Below, piece after piece: positions 16,900 to 24,960 of a DNA stretch of 38,997 bases. Numbering within the stretch: position 1 is the stretch's first letter; the number at the start of each line of letters is the position of its first letter. Made by a program: the position numbers and the translations under genes. Source of the stretch: Candidatus Equadaptatus faecalis. GTDB lineage: Bacteria > Synergistota > Synergistia > Synergistales > Synergistaceae. Where the stretch lies: contig JAGHTZ010000082.1 of NCBI GenBank assembly GCA_018065065.1, positions 1 through 38,997 of the forward strand, in the 5' to 3' direction. The notes beneath the pieces are model-generated. The model had not been told where the DNA came from, did no database searches, and saw only the letters and a list, made by a program, of their open reading frames with translations.

Positions 16900-17460
16900 T
16901 TATCTTTTCAGGAATTTCTCATGTTCTCTCTTCCAGTCTTCCCTGACGCTTTCAAGCCACTTGTCGTACACTCCGCTTGAAAAATCAGGAAAGGTGTAAA
17001 AGAAATGTTCCCATCGTCCTTTTCTCCGGCACAGCGTAACTTCGGCAAATATTCCGTCGCGCATGTACATTCTGTGTGCCTGTCCCTTTGTGGACGCAAG
17101 CAGCAGACGTGCTCCGTCTATTGTTCCGGGATCTATGTTCACCCTACGTGATTCACCCGTTTTTTTCTCTATCGCGCAGCTCGTCAGCTTCCAGTCAGGA
17201 AGTTTTGACATGGGATAAAGTCCGGGGTAGGAAAAGAAGCAGCGGTCAAGTTCAGACGCTATTTCTTCGTAATAATTCGTCCACGTGAACGGGTAAAAGC
17301 CGCTGATTTTTTCAGGTTCGCCCCACTTTTCCGCCAGCAGTTTTTTTGTTTTTTCAAAAATTTCCGTATCGCCGCGCGGCACAAGCAGTGCCGCGATTTT
17401 CTTGACAAGCGGATCGCGCGGATGACGGTTTTCGCAGTCAAAAAGCCTGCTGTCAGACAT
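16900..17460 (-). CDS. DUF4416 family protein
   Basis: A 186-residue protein that matches the uncharacterised DUF4416 family by its central block: RRVNIDPGTIDGARLLLAST, then KGQAHRMYMRDGIFAEVTL and FPDFSSG near the end. It is probably cytosolic, with no signal peptide or membrane segment. Its start overlaps the ftsY stop by 8 bases, so it is the last gene of the long def operon; a second enzyme function cannot be read from sequence. The stop codon sits at the edge of an inverted repeat, which may have replaced its original 3' flank. Confidence 0.85.
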   Translation of the reverse strand: MSDSRLFDCENRHPRDPLVKKIAALLVPRGDTEIFEKTKKLLAEKWGEPEKISGFYPFTWTNYYEEIASELDRCFFSYPGLYPMSKLPDWKLTSCAIEKKTGESRRVNIDPGTIDGARLLLASTKGQAHRMYMRDGIFAEVTLCRRKGRWEHFFYTFPDFSSGVYDKWLESVREDWKREHEKFLKR

Positions 17461-18364
17461 TCAGCAGCGTCTCTGTAAGGGCTTTGGCGTCGAACAGCCT
17501 GAGATCCTCCACTGCTTCGCCGAGTCCGACGTATCTTACTGGAAGATGAAGTTTGTCCGCGATTGAAAAAACTATCCCGCCCTTTGAGGTATTGTCATAT
17601 TTTGTAAGCATCACGCCGCTGACCGGCATACATTTGCCAAAGCTTTCAGCCTGTACAAAAGCATTCTGACCTGTAACCGCGTCAAGAACTATCAAAACTT
17701 CCGCAGGGTCGCTGCCCGTTTCCCTTTTGACTACGCGGAAAATTTTCTGCAATTCTTCCATCAGGTTCGATTTTGTATGCAGCCGTCCGGCGGTGTCGGC
17801 AATAACGACGTCTGCGCCGGAAGCCTTTGCGGAATTTACGGCATCAAACAAAACTGCCGCAGGGTCGCTGTTTTCAGCCTGAGATATAACCTTTGTGCCT
17901 GTGCGTTCGCCCCAAACCTTAAGCTGGTCTACAGCCGCGGCGCGGAAAGTGTCCGCTGCTGCCAAAACCACCTTTTTGCCCTGATTTTTGAGCTGCAGGG
18001 CAAGCTTGCCCGCCGTTGTCGTTTTGCCGCTTCCGTTTACGCCTATCAGAAGTACTACGGACGGTTTTTTATCAAGCCGAAGAGGCTTTCCCGTATTCGG
18101 AACGCTCTCAAGTTTATTCTGAAGCATTCCGGCAAAAGCCTGTTTCAGTTCGGTGCAGTTGGCAATTCTTTTGTCAACCGCGTATTTTTTCAACTCGTCA
18201 ATAAGAGCGTAGGAAGTGTCTATCCCTACGTCTCCCGTCAGGAGAATTTCTTCAAGTTCGTCCCAAAAATCGTCAGTAACAGGCTGCTCAGAGAACAGTT
18301 TTGAAATACCTTGTGCCCACCTGTTGCCGCCGTTACGAATTTTGTCCGCTAAATTTCCGAACAT
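17453..18364 (-). CDS. ftsY: Signal recognition particle receptor FtsY
   Basis: The membrane-docking GTPase that receives SRP-ribosome complexes for cotranslational insertion. At 303 residues it is the short NG form without a long acidic N-terminal domain. It has the P-loop [15 protein letters not shown] (about 113-127), [11 protein letters not shown], the G3 motif [16 protein letters not shown] and the specificity motif TKYD, followed by NTSKGG where most FtsY read GTAKGG. The ATG overlaps the ricT stop by one base (TAATG). It sits between ricT and DUF4416 in the long operon. Confidence 0.97.
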   Translation of the reverse strand: MFGNLADKIRNGGNRWAQGISKLFSEQPVTDDFWDELEEILLTGDVGIDTSYALIDELKKYAVDKRIANCTELKQAFAGMLQNKLESVPNTGKPLRLDKKPSVVLLIGVNGSGKTTTAGKLALQLKNQGKKVVLAAADTFRAAAVDQLKVWGERTGTKVISQAENSDPAAVLFDAVNSAKASGADVVIADTAGRLHTKSNLMEELQKIFRVVKRETGSDPAEVLIVLDAVTGQNAFVQAESFGKCMPVSGVMLTKYDNTSKGGIVFSIADKLHLPVRYVGLGEAVEDLRLFDAKALTETLLNV

Positions 18365-19587
18365 TACGCTTCGCCGCCGCCGTTCTGCTGTTTTCCGCGG
18401 TGTTTTCTGCCTCCGCGGTGATGATAGCGGAAATGCTTTTTCTGCTGCTTTTCTTCAGCTTCGTTATCGTCCGCAATTTCATCTTCAGCATGAAACATTT
18501 CACCGGCACTTATCTGCCTGACAGCACCGTCTGCCTGCTTCGGCTGTGAATGTCTGTTGAAACGGGCTTTGGATCTGTGTTGATGTTCTTCTGAAGTTTT
18601 TCCGTCAGTTTCTTTTTTGTCAGCGTGTTCCCTGAATATTTTGTCAACAGCTCCGTCAAACAGAAAATCTGACACGGGATCTTCCATTTTAATCAGATTC
18701 TCAAGCTCTTCGTTGACAGTTCCGGCTTCTACAGCTTTTGTGAACTGCTCGAATTTATCAATCGGCACGTCTTTTTCTCCGAGTCCCTGTATATAACATT
18801 TCAAAGCTTTTGCCCCGATATTGATTCCTGTTACCTGCACACTGCTTTCAGGACCTTTAATTTTGCTTCCTGGTGCGGGCAGACCTTCCCAAAGCTCGCT
18901 GTAAACATTGTGTTCATAGCACATGCAGCACATCAGCCTGCCGCAGATTCCTGATATTTTTGCAGGGTTAAGCGCGAGATTCTGTTCTTTTACCATTTTA
19001 ATGCCCACCGGCTCGAACTGGTGCAGCCAAAAACTGCAGCAGCACGGATTTCCGCATATTCCGAGCCCGCCTATAATTTTCGATTCGTCTCTCACGCCTA
19101 TCTGGCGCAGCTCAATTCTTGTTTTGAATTCCCTTGCCAAATCGCGCACGAACGCTCTGAAATCAACTCTCTGTTCGGACGAAAAATAGACAAACAGCTT
19201 TTTTCTTCCGAGCATAAGTTCTACGTCGATCAGCTTCATGTCAAGCTCGTGCGGAACAACAAGTTCCTTGACTTTTTTCAGTATTTCGCGCTCTTCAACC
19301 TTAAACAGTCCCAGTTCGTTAAGTTCCCTGTTTTCGGCAAATTTAACGAATCTGAGATCGGTAACAGCCGGTTCTGAAACTTTGGGAGCGTTTTCAGCGC
19401 GTTCAACAGTGTTTTTCATAGCCCTGTATTCCGCTTCCTGTTCGTCGTTAAGGCTTCCGGCGACAAAAGCAATATCATCGCCGCGTACAGATTCGACTAC
19501 GACAATATCCTTCTGTTTCAGTTCTTTATCGGTAGCTATAATCCCGAGATAGCGGGGTTTACCGTAGACTGCCAAATATTTGTTCAC
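18364..19587 (-). CDS. ricT: RicT/PSP1 family regulator
   Basis: A 407-residue protein with the PSP1 domain. In Bacillus, RicT (YaaT) is part of the Y-complex that helps RNase Y act and binds iron-sulfur clusters. The Cys-rich block GLGICGNPCCCSFW...GICGRLMCCMCYE (about 175-225) is the hallmark. The C-terminal 90 residues are a low-complexity tail rich in His, Lys, Arg, Gln and Glu, ending in Gly; it probably binds RNA or is disordered. The start is GTG at 19587, 9 bases after GGGAG. It overlaps holB by 29 bases, in the common tmk-holB-ricT order. Confidence 0.93.
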   Translation of the reverse strand: MNKYLAVYGKPRYLGIIATDKELKQKDIVVVESVRGDDIAFVAGSLNDEQEAEYRAMKNTVERAENAPKVSEPAVTDLRFVKFAENRELNELGLFKVEEREILKKVKELVVPHELDMKLIDVELMLGRKKLFVYFSSEQRVDFRAFVRDLAREFKTRIELRQIGVRDESKIIGGLGICGNPCCCSFWLHQFEPVGIKMVKEQNLALNPAKISGICGRLMCCMCYEHNVYSELWEGLPAPGSKIKGPESSVQVTGINIGAKALKCYIQGLGEKDVPIDKFEQFTKAVEAGTVNEELENLIKMEDPVSDFLFDGAVDKIFREHADKKETDGKTSEEHQHRSKARFNRHSQPKQADGAVRQISAGEMFHAEDEIADDNEAEEKQQKKHFRYHHRGGRKHRGKQQNGGGEA

Positions 19588-20314
19588 AAGCTACATCTCC
19601 CTGAAGTACTGCAAATGCCATATCCTGAAGCATTGACAGCGACGTATTTTTCTGTTTTGCCATTTTTACAAGCAGTTCAGCATTGGAAGCTTTTGCAAAC
19701 TCCCCCTGCTCAATATAGTAATTTATCCAGCCCTGTATTTCAAGACAGGCGGCGTCAAATTCCCCTTTTTTGCCGGAAGAATTTCTGCCGAACCATTCCG
19801 CCCACTCTGCCGGAGTCTGCGGCGGTTTGGACGCGTTCAGACATTCCTCGGGAAAATCAATGTTTATCGTCCATACACGGCTCCGGATTGTCGGAAGAAG
19901 CTTGTTTTCTTCCATTACGAACAAAATACACGCGTTTGCAGGAGGTTCTTCCGTAAGCTTAAGGAGACTGTTCTCCGCTTCAAGCGAAAGCTTGTCTGCC
20001 GCCCATATCACAGAAAGACGCCGTTTTGCCGATACAGGGTGCAGGGACATTTCCTCGTTAAGCTTGCGGCACTCCTCTATTGACGGGGCTTTGTCGGGAG
20101 TTCCGGCATAAATCAGGTCAGGATGTCTGCCGTCGCTCCATGCCCTGTCATCTTCAAGCATTATACGCGCGTAACATTCCACAAAATATTCCTGTCCCGC
20201 TGGCGGGACAAGGGCGGCTACCGACTGCGGATGCCTGCCGGAATTAACGGCGCTGCATATTTCGTTCCAGCCGCCTGAATTTTCCATAAGCGCTGCAAAA
20301 TCGTTGTCAGACAA
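19559..20314 (-). CDS. holB: DNA polymerase III delta' subunit
   Basis: The clamp-loader delta' subunit (251 aa). The gene starts with TTG directly after the tmk stop codon (TAATTG), with GAGGT about 9 bases ahead. The AAA+ core is recognisable from PSIEECRKLNEEMSLHP, IWAADKLSLEAENSLLKLTEEPP (the family signature), and LLPTIRSRVW, where the arginine-finger SRC reads SRV. There is no Walker A sequence (a short VPPAGQEY stretch stands in its place), consistent with delta' subunits that do not hydrolyse ATP. The zinc-binding Cys set seen in many delta' proteins is also lacking. Confidence 0.9.
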   Translation of the reverse strand: MSDNDFAALMENSGGWNEICSAVNSGRHPQSVAALVPPAGQEYFVECYARIMLEDDRAWSDGRHPDLIYAGTPDKAPSIEECRKLNEEMSLHPVSAKRRLSVIWAADKLSLEAENSLLKLTEEPPANACILFVMEENKLLPTIRSRVWTINIDFPEECLNASKPPQTPAEWAEWFGRNSSGKKGEFDAACLEIQGWINYYIEQGEFAKASNAELLVKMAKQKNTSLSMLQDMAFAVLQGDVACEQIFGSLR

Positions 20315-20923
20315 TTAAATAATACCTCTGCTTTTTATTTCGGATACTATATTTTCAAAAACAACGTCAGGCGAAGCTTCTGCGGAAATACACGCCCAGG
20401 AAGCAGCGGTCCGTTTCATCTGTTCAAGATAGCCGGTGCGTATCTTTGTCATAAAAGCACAGCCTTCGCTTTCAAACGCGTCTTCCTTTCCTCTGCTTCT
20501 GACTCTGGCAAGCGCGGCGTCAGGTTCCATATCAAGCAGAATTGTCAAATCGGGAACCGGAAAATTCGAAAGCTTGAAAAGCCTGTCAAACGGTTCTATC
20601 GGCAGACCTCTGCCCCACACCTGATAAGCAAGCGTTGAGGCGTGATAGCGTTCGCAAACAACAATTTTTCCTTCTCTTACTGCCGGTTCGATAACGCGGC
20701 TGACGTGTTCAGCACGGTCAAGCATAAACAAATAGCCTTCGCTCCATGGATGAACAAGTTCCCCGCTGAGGACAAGTTCCCTGAGGATCGTACCTCCGTT
20801 CCAGCCGCCAGGTTCTTTCGTCAGCAGTACTTCCCTGCCGCAGTCTGTCTTCAAATAAGCCGCAAGCCGCGCAGCCTGAGTTGATTTTCCTGTTCCGTCA
20901 ATTCCTTCTATCGCTATGAACAT
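20315..20923 (-). CDS. tmk: Thymidylate kinase
   Basis: Phosphorylates dTMP to dTDP. The 202 residues include the P-loop EGIDGTGKSTQAARL (about 6-20), the substrate-binding DRAEHVSRVIEPAVREGKIVVCERYHASTLAYQ with the DR-x motif near 69-70 and ERY near 91-93, and the LID region RSRGKEDAFES. The ATG at 20923 follows the punA stop by 17 bases. The neighbour holB starts right after its stop codon, the usual tmk-holB pair. Confidence 0.97.
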   Translation of the reverse strand: MFIAIEGIDGTGKSTQAARLAAYLKTDCGREVLLTKEPGGWNGGTILRELVLSGELVHPWSEGYLFMLDRAEHVSRVIEPAVREGKIVVCERYHASTLAYQVWGRGLPIEPFDRLFKLSNFPVPDLTILLDMEPDAALARVRSRGKEDAFESEGCAFMTKIRTGYLEQMKRTAASWACISAEASPDVVFENIVSEIKSRGII

Positions 20924-20940
20924 GCAATCACTGTCCCGTG

Positions 20941-21768
20941 TTAAATTTCTTTAAAGAATTCCGCAACGAGCCCGCCGATTTTATCCGCGTTGCCGCCGAT
21001 TGTCTCAAGCACTTCCTCTTCCGTCAGTCTTTCATTCCTGACGCCTGCGGCATAGTTTGAAACGCAGGAAAGCACCGCTATTCTCATTCCCATGTGGCGT
21101 GCCGCTATAACCTCGGGAACGGTTGACATTCCGACTGCGTCAGCTCCGAGAAGCTTAGCCATTCGGATTTCAGCCGGTGTCTCGTAGGAAGGTCCGCGCA
21201 TTGCGATGTAAATTCCCTGGAAAAGTTCTATCTTCTGTTCGGAAGCAAGCCTTGTAAGCAGATTGATATAGGCTTTGTCGTAGGTGAACGTCATGTCAGG
21301 GAATCTGTCGCCCCATTCAGGATTGTTGGCGCCTCTGAGAGGATTGTCTCCCATAAAATTTATATGGTCGGTAACGGCGATTATGCTGCCGGGCTTTATG
21401 TCCCTGCCCTCCGACGGAATCCCGCCGGAAGCGTTGGTGAACAGCACAGATTTTACGCCAAGCTCGCCGAGCACGCGCACGGGAAAGGTTACCTCTGTCA
21501 TGTCGTAGCCTTCGTATCCGTGTATTCTTCCCTGCATAACGACAGTGTATTTTCCGCCGAGCATACCGAAAAGCAGACGTCCGCGGTGACCCGGCGCCGT
21601 AGATTTCGGCCAGTACGGTATGCTTTCGTAGCTGACTACCGTTTCCGCCTCCAGCATATCGGCAACGCTGCCAAGTCCCGAACCAAGCACGAGCATGTAT
21701 TCAGGCGCGCTGCTTATTCTTTTCTGCAGATAATTTCTTGCTTTTCTGACTTTGTCAGCGTAGTCCAT
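20941..21768 (-). CDS. punA: Purine nucleoside phosphorylase
   Basis: Splits purine nucleosides with phosphate to base plus ribose 1-phosphate, for salvage. The 275 residues belong to the trimeric PNP class: LVLGSGLGSVAD (phosphate site, about 26-37), PGHRGRL, QGRIHGYEGYD (about 85-95), FTNASGGI, and the base-site GMSTVPEVIAARHMGM. The ATG follows GGAGG by 8 bases. It starts inside the last 14 bases of the xer gene, so translation is coupled. Confidence 0.96.
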   Translation of the reverse strand: MDYADKVRKARNYLQKRISSAPEYMLVLGSGLGSVADMLEAETVVSYESIPYWPKSTAPGHRGRLLFGMLGGKYTVVMQGRIHGYEGYDMTEVTFPVRVLGELGVKSVLFTNASGGIPSEGRDIKPGSIIAVTDHINFMGDNPLRGANNPEWGDRFPDMTFTYDKAYINLLTRLASEQKIELFQGIYIAMRGPSYETPAEIRMAKLLGADAVGMSTVPEVIAARHMGMRIAVLSCVSNYAAGVRNERLTEEEVLETIGGNADKIGGLVAEFFKEI

Positions 21769-22690
21769 CGTTTTCCTCCGTTGCTTCTGACGCGCGGGGA
21801 TGATAACGGTCGTACAAGTCCCGCATTTCCTCGTCTATGTGCGTATATTTCTGTGTTGTCAGTATTGACGAATGTCCAAGCATTTCCTGCAAGGTTCTCT
21901 GATCCATGCCGTTGCGAAGAAGATGCGTCGCGAAAGTATGCCGCAAAACGTGAGGGTGCAGTCTTGCTATAGGAATGCCCGCCTCCTGTCCGCGTTTGCG
22001 GAGTATATGCCAAAGCGAATCGCGGCCGAGCTGCTGCCCGCTTCTGCTCAAAAACAGCCACTGCAGACCGTCTCTGTTCAGTGAAGGACGCGTTTCCTCA
22101 ATGTAATTTTCAACTATTCGCCGCACCGCGCCTACAAACGGAATACTGCGTTCTTTCGAGCCTTTTCCGCGCGTGTAGAGCACGCCGCTTCCGAAATCTA
22201 TGTCTTTGAGAGCGATGCCGCATATTTCCGACGCCCTCATACCCGTGCCGTACGCCAGTTCAATTATTGCCCTGTCGCGTTTTCCGAACGCTGTTCCGTC
22301 CTCGCAGGCGTTGATTATGCGCTGTATTTCACCCTCGGTCATAACCTCCGGCAGCTTTTTGTCGCGTTTTGGAAGTTCGTCAAGCTTCGGCAGATGCGAT
22401 TCTTCTCCGTCATAGACTAAAAAATGCGCGAAAGAAGCAAGAACTGCCGCATTTCTCTGTATCGTGCTTTTTGCCTTGCCGGCGGCTGTCAGTTCAAGAA
22501 CAAACCTTGAAACGGCGTCTGCGTTTAACTTTTCAGGCACAGCGTCATGCTTTCTGCAGAACGTGTACCATGCGTTCAAATCGGACATGTATGATTTGAC
22601 GGTATTCTGACTTGCCCCCCGTTCAAACAGAAGGTAATCTTTAAATCTCTCCGTAAGCAGCGCGAATTCGCTGCTAAATTCTGTTATCAA
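21755..22690 (-). CDS. xerD: XerC/D-type tyrosine recombinase
   Basis: Site-specific recombinase of the Xer family, which resolves chromosome dimers at dif. The start is TTG at 22690, chosen because AGGAGG lies 7 bases ahead; the ATG-like starts further up lack one. The product has 311 residues. An N-terminal SAM-like core-binding domain (about 1-95) is followed by the catalytic domain with GTGMRASEI (Arg), HVLRHTFATHLL (His-x-x-Arg), LGHSSILTTQKYTH (His/Tyr nucleophile). A charged tail of about 20 residues follows the Tyr helix. Whether it is the XerC or XerD partner is uncertain. It overlaps nudF by 17 bases in an operon, not beside a mobile element. Confidence 0.9.
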   Translation of the reverse strand: MITEFSSEFALLTERFKDYLLFERGASQNTVKSYMSDLNAWYTFCRKHDAVPEKLNADAVSRFVLELTAAGKAKSTIQRNAAVLASFAHFLVYDGEESHLPKLDELPKRDKKLPEVMTEGEIQRIINACEDGTAFGKRDRAIIELAYGTGMRASEICGIALKDIDFGSGVLYTRGKGSKERSIPFVGAVRRIVENYIEETRPSLNRDGLQWLFLSRSGQQLGRDSLWHILRKRGQEAGIPIARLHPHVLRHTFATHLLRNGMDQRTLQEMLGHSSILTTQKYTHIDEEMRDLYDRYHPRASEATEENDGLR

Positions 22691-23219
22691 GCTGCTGCCT
22701 CCTGTACCAGTAAACCGCAGCAATAGTTTTTGCATCGACTATTTCGCCGTTCGTTATTTTTTCTTCCGCCTCGGCGGGGGAAAGGCGTACGACCTCTATC
22801 AGTTCGTCCTCGTCCTCCGGCAGTTTTGACTTTACAAGCTCTGAAGCAAAATAAACGTGCAGTTTTTCCGTAGAAAAGCCCGGCGAACAGTAGAACGAAG
22901 CAATTTTTTCAAGTTTTCCCGGCTTGCAGCCACATTCCTCCTGAAGCTCGCGCACCGCGGTATCAGCCGGATTTTCGCCGTCCTCAACCAGACCGGCGGG
23001 AATTTCAAGCAGTTCGGCGCCGGCGGCGTAGCGGTACTGCGAAACAAAAAGCAGCAGTCCGTAAGCGTCAGCGGCAAGAACAGCAGAAACGTCCCTGTGC
23101 TCCACGACTTCCCTTTTCGTCTGCACTCCGGACGGAAGCGCAACCTCATCTATTCTGAGATTAAGTATGCGGCCGCTGTAAAGAAGATTTGAAGCAATAC
23201 TGCGTTCAGTTTTGTCCAT
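22674..23219 (-). CDS. nudF: Nudix hydrolase, ADP-ribose pyrophosphatase type
   Basis: A 181-residue Nudix protein. The box GLVEDGENPADTAVRELQEECG (about 76-97) matches GX5EX7REUXEEXGU exactly. The family outline (VEHRDVSAVLA, QYRYAAGAELLEIPAG, FYCSPGFSTEKLHVYFA) is that of the ADP-ribose pyrophosphatase NudF/YffH. It probably hydrolyses ADP-ribose in the cytosol. The ATG has GGGAGG 7 bases ahead. It lies between fmt and xer in the long operon. Confidence 0.92.
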   Translation of the reverse strand: MDKTERSIASNLLYSGRILNLRIDEVALPSGVQTKREVVEHRDVSAVLAADAYGLLLFVSQYRYAAGAELLEIPAGLVEDGENPADTAVRELQEECGCKPGKLEKIASFYCSPGFSTEKLHVYFASELVKSKLPEDEDELIEVVRLSPAEAEEKITNGEIVDAKTIAAVYWYRRQQLDNRI

Positions 23220-23237
23220 TCTGCCGCCTCCCTGTAC

Positions 23238-24170
23238 CTATTGCAGCCTGTCGCCGACAGACAGTCTTGCTCCTCTGAGCCAGTCCGCCGCGCTCTGCTG
23301 TTTTTTGCTGTCAGGCTGCACTGTTTCAAGCTTCAGCGCGTTTTCTCCGCACGCAATTACCGGCTCGCCGTTCTCTATTGCAATGATTTCTCCGGGTTCG
23401 GCAGTTTTTTGACTTTTTATCACAGACGCCTTGAAAATTCTGAGCCTTTTATCGCCGTTAAAGCAGAAAACTCCCGGCGCGTTTGACAGCGCGCGCACAA
23501 GGCAGCCGCAGGCAAATGCAGACTTATTCCAGTCAATTCTCCCCTCTGATTTGTCAATTTTCGGGGCAAGACTGAAACCGTCCTGCGGCTGGGGCTTAAA
23601 TTTCCAGTTATCGGGTTTAACTTCAAAAATCAGACGCAGCATTTCGCGGCAGCCTGCTTCCGCGCAGCGTTCAAGCAGCGAATCGTAAGTATCGTTTTCC
23701 GAAATTTCTACTCCAGGCTGTGAGAGCAAATCTCCCGTATCCATTCCTGAATCAAGCTTGAAAACAGAAACGGCGGTAGTCTTCAGCCCGTCCATAATCG
23801 CTCTCTGCAACGGAGCAGAACCTCTGTAAAGAGGCAACTTAGACGGGTGCAGATTTATGCAGCCGTATTTCGGCAGGGAAAGCAGCGGTTCCTTTATAAG
23901 ATGGCCGAAATCTATAACAAATATAATATCCGGTGCGTCGCTGACAATCCATTCTGTTCTTTCTGTATCGGCGGACAGCCTGTCAGTCGTAAAACACGGA
24001 ATTTCAAGCTCCTGCGCCGCAATGCTGACGGGAGTGTCGTGAAGCTGAAGCCCTCTGCCGGAAGTTTTCGGAGTATTCGTAACAACCCATGCCGGCTTAA
24101 ACTGTCCTGACAAAAGACGAAGGCACGCCGCGGCAAATCTGCCGCTTCCGCAAAAACCTGCCCTGAGCAT
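23238..24170 (-). CDS. fmt: Methionyl-tRNA formyltransferase
   Basis: Adds the formyl group to Met-tRNAi with 10-formyl-THF. With the ATG at 24170 (right after the def stop) it has 310 residues and starts MLRAGFCGSGRFAA, as the family does; an upstream in-frame start would lie inside def. The catalytic set is seen in GCINLHPSKLPLYRGSAPLQ (Asn and His) and SGMDTGDLL (Asp). The second, tRNA-binding domain (about 205-310) is present. It is paired with def, the enzyme that later removes the formyl group. Confidence 0.96.
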   Translation of the reverse strand: MLRAGFCGSGRFAAACLRLLSGQFKPAWVVTNTPKTSGRGLQLHDTPVSIAAQELEIPCFTTDRLSADTERTEWIVSDAPDIIFVIDFGHLIKEPLLSLPKYGCINLHPSKLPLYRGSAPLQRAIMDGLKTTAVSVFKLDSGMDTGDLLSQPGVEISENDTYDSLLERCAEAGCREMLRLIFEVKPDNWKFKPQPQDGFSLAPKIDKSEGRIDWNKSAFACGCLVRALSNAPGVFCFNGDKRLRIFKASVIKSQKTAEPGEIIAIENGEPVIACGENALKLETVQPDSKKQQSAADWLRGARLSVGDRLQ

Positions 24171-24171
24171 C

Positions 24172-24660
24172 TTATTTACCGCTTTCTTTCTCAATTTTTT
24201 TCTTCATAAAACTTCTTTTAAGCGGTGAAACGCGGTCTATAAGCATTCTGCCGCGCAAGTGGTCTATTTCGTGAGAAAATACGGTAGTCAAAAATCCTTC
24301 CGTCTGCTTTGTATGCTCGTTTCCAAACTCGTCCTTATATACAACCGTCATGCTGACGGGCGACGGCACTTTAACGTAAATGCGCGGGAAACTCAGGCAG
24401 CCTTCCTCGTGTACCTCAGAACCCTCTGATTTGATGATTTCGGGATTTATCAGCGTATATTTCTCTCCCTGATAATCTATGACTATTATCTGTTTGTTAA
24501 GCCCTATCTGAGGTCCTGCAAGCCCTATTCCGTCAGCCGCGTACATTGTCTCGAACATATCGGCAACAATTTTGCGCAGCTCGTCGTCAAATACCTTTAC
24601 CGGCTTATTTTCGTTTCTGAGCACAGGGTCGGGATAGGTACATATTTTTAATATGCTCAA
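24172..24660 (-). CDS. def: Peptide deformylase
   Basis: Removes N-formyl groups from new proteins at the ribosome exit. All three motifs are present: GIGLAGPQIG (motif 1), EGCLSFPR with the metal Cys (motif 2), and FSHEIDHLRGRM with HEXXH (motif 3). I start it at TTG (24660), which gives MSILKICTYPDPVL and has GGAG 8 bases before it, for 162 residues; ATG codons just upstream overlap the ribosome-binding site. It is the first gene of the long operon def-fmt-nudF-xer-punA-tmk-holB-ricT-ftsY-DUF4416. Confidence 0.95.
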   Translation of the reverse strand: MSILKICTYPDPVLRNENKPVKVFDDELRKIVADMFETMYAADGIGLAGPQIGLNKQIIVIDYQGEKYTLINPEIIKSEGSEVHEEGCLSFPRIYVKVPSPVSMTVVYKDEFGNEHTKQTEGFLTTVFSHEIDHLRGRMLIDRVSPLKRSFMKKKIEKESGK

Positions 24661-24722
24661 AGAAAACATCTCCATTCGCCGCGCAGCACGCGCGTAAATA
24701 AATCCAAACTTGGTACAACAAG

Positions 24723-24752
24723 ATTATAACACGATAAAGGCTTGAAAAACAA
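24723..24752 (-). promoter_or_regulatory. Promoter of the def operon
   Basis: TATAAT preceded by TGT (an extended -10), with TTGTTT 18 bases further upstream, on the minus strand. It lies about 65 bases ahead of the def start, just behind the fchA terminator. Confidence 0.7.
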
Positions 24753-24763
24753 AACAGCGGCGT

Positions 24764-24800
24764 CAAATAAAACGAGGCAGTGCAAAACCGCGCTGCCCCG
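24764..24800 (-). terminator. Rho-independent terminator of the yebC-ruv-fchA operon
   Basis: Minus-strand stem GGGGCAGCGC / GCACTGCCTC (10 bp with one mismatch and one G-T) and a GGTTTT loop, followed by GTTTTATTT. It separates the fchA side from the def promoter. Confidence 0.75.
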
Positions 24801-24832
24801 CATATAAAACGCTGAAAAAATTTCACACAATT

Positions 24833-24960
24833 TTATTCGTATATTTCCACCAAAAACCCGCGTTCGACCGCCTCGCGGAGCGACATCTTTCTTGGGGCGC
24901 CGAACCGTTTTTCTTCGCCGTCTTTTATTAAAACGATTGTGTTTTGTCGGGCTTAAACAT
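24833..24960 (-). pseudogene. Frameshifted small reading frame after fchA
   Basis: An ATG overlaps the fchA stop codon (TAATG). The frame begins MFKPDKT but stops after 10 codons. In another frame, from about codon 8 onward, the DNA reads IVLIKDGEEKRFGAPRKM and then SLREAVERGFLVEIYE before a stop at 24833. That stretch has the codon use and residue mix of a real protein. Removing one CA from the ACACA at about 24943-24938 joins the two parts into a 41-residue protein. It is either a small gene broken by a 2-base insertion or a sequencing error. I do not recognise the family. Confidence 0.5.

Larger units (their letters stand above)
16725..16901. repeat. MITE-like spacer with 29-base terminal inverted repeats
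   Basis: The left end (16725-16753, plus strand, AATTACCGATTACCAAGTAC...) and the right end (16901-16873, minus strand, AATTACCAATTACGAATTAC...) match at 23 of 29 positions. The first 24 positions contain only 3 mismatches. The ends enclose about 120 bases with no open frame. The right end overlaps the stop codon of the DUF4416 gene. No clear target-site duplication is seen, and the ends are built from repeated ATTACC words, so chance or local duplication remains possible. Confidence 0.45.

Noticed and set aside
21755-22690. Integrase of a mobile element
   Set aside because: The recombinase lies in a housekeeping operon with overlapping neighbours, next to no tRNA end or att-like repeats; it fits a chromosomal Xer protein.
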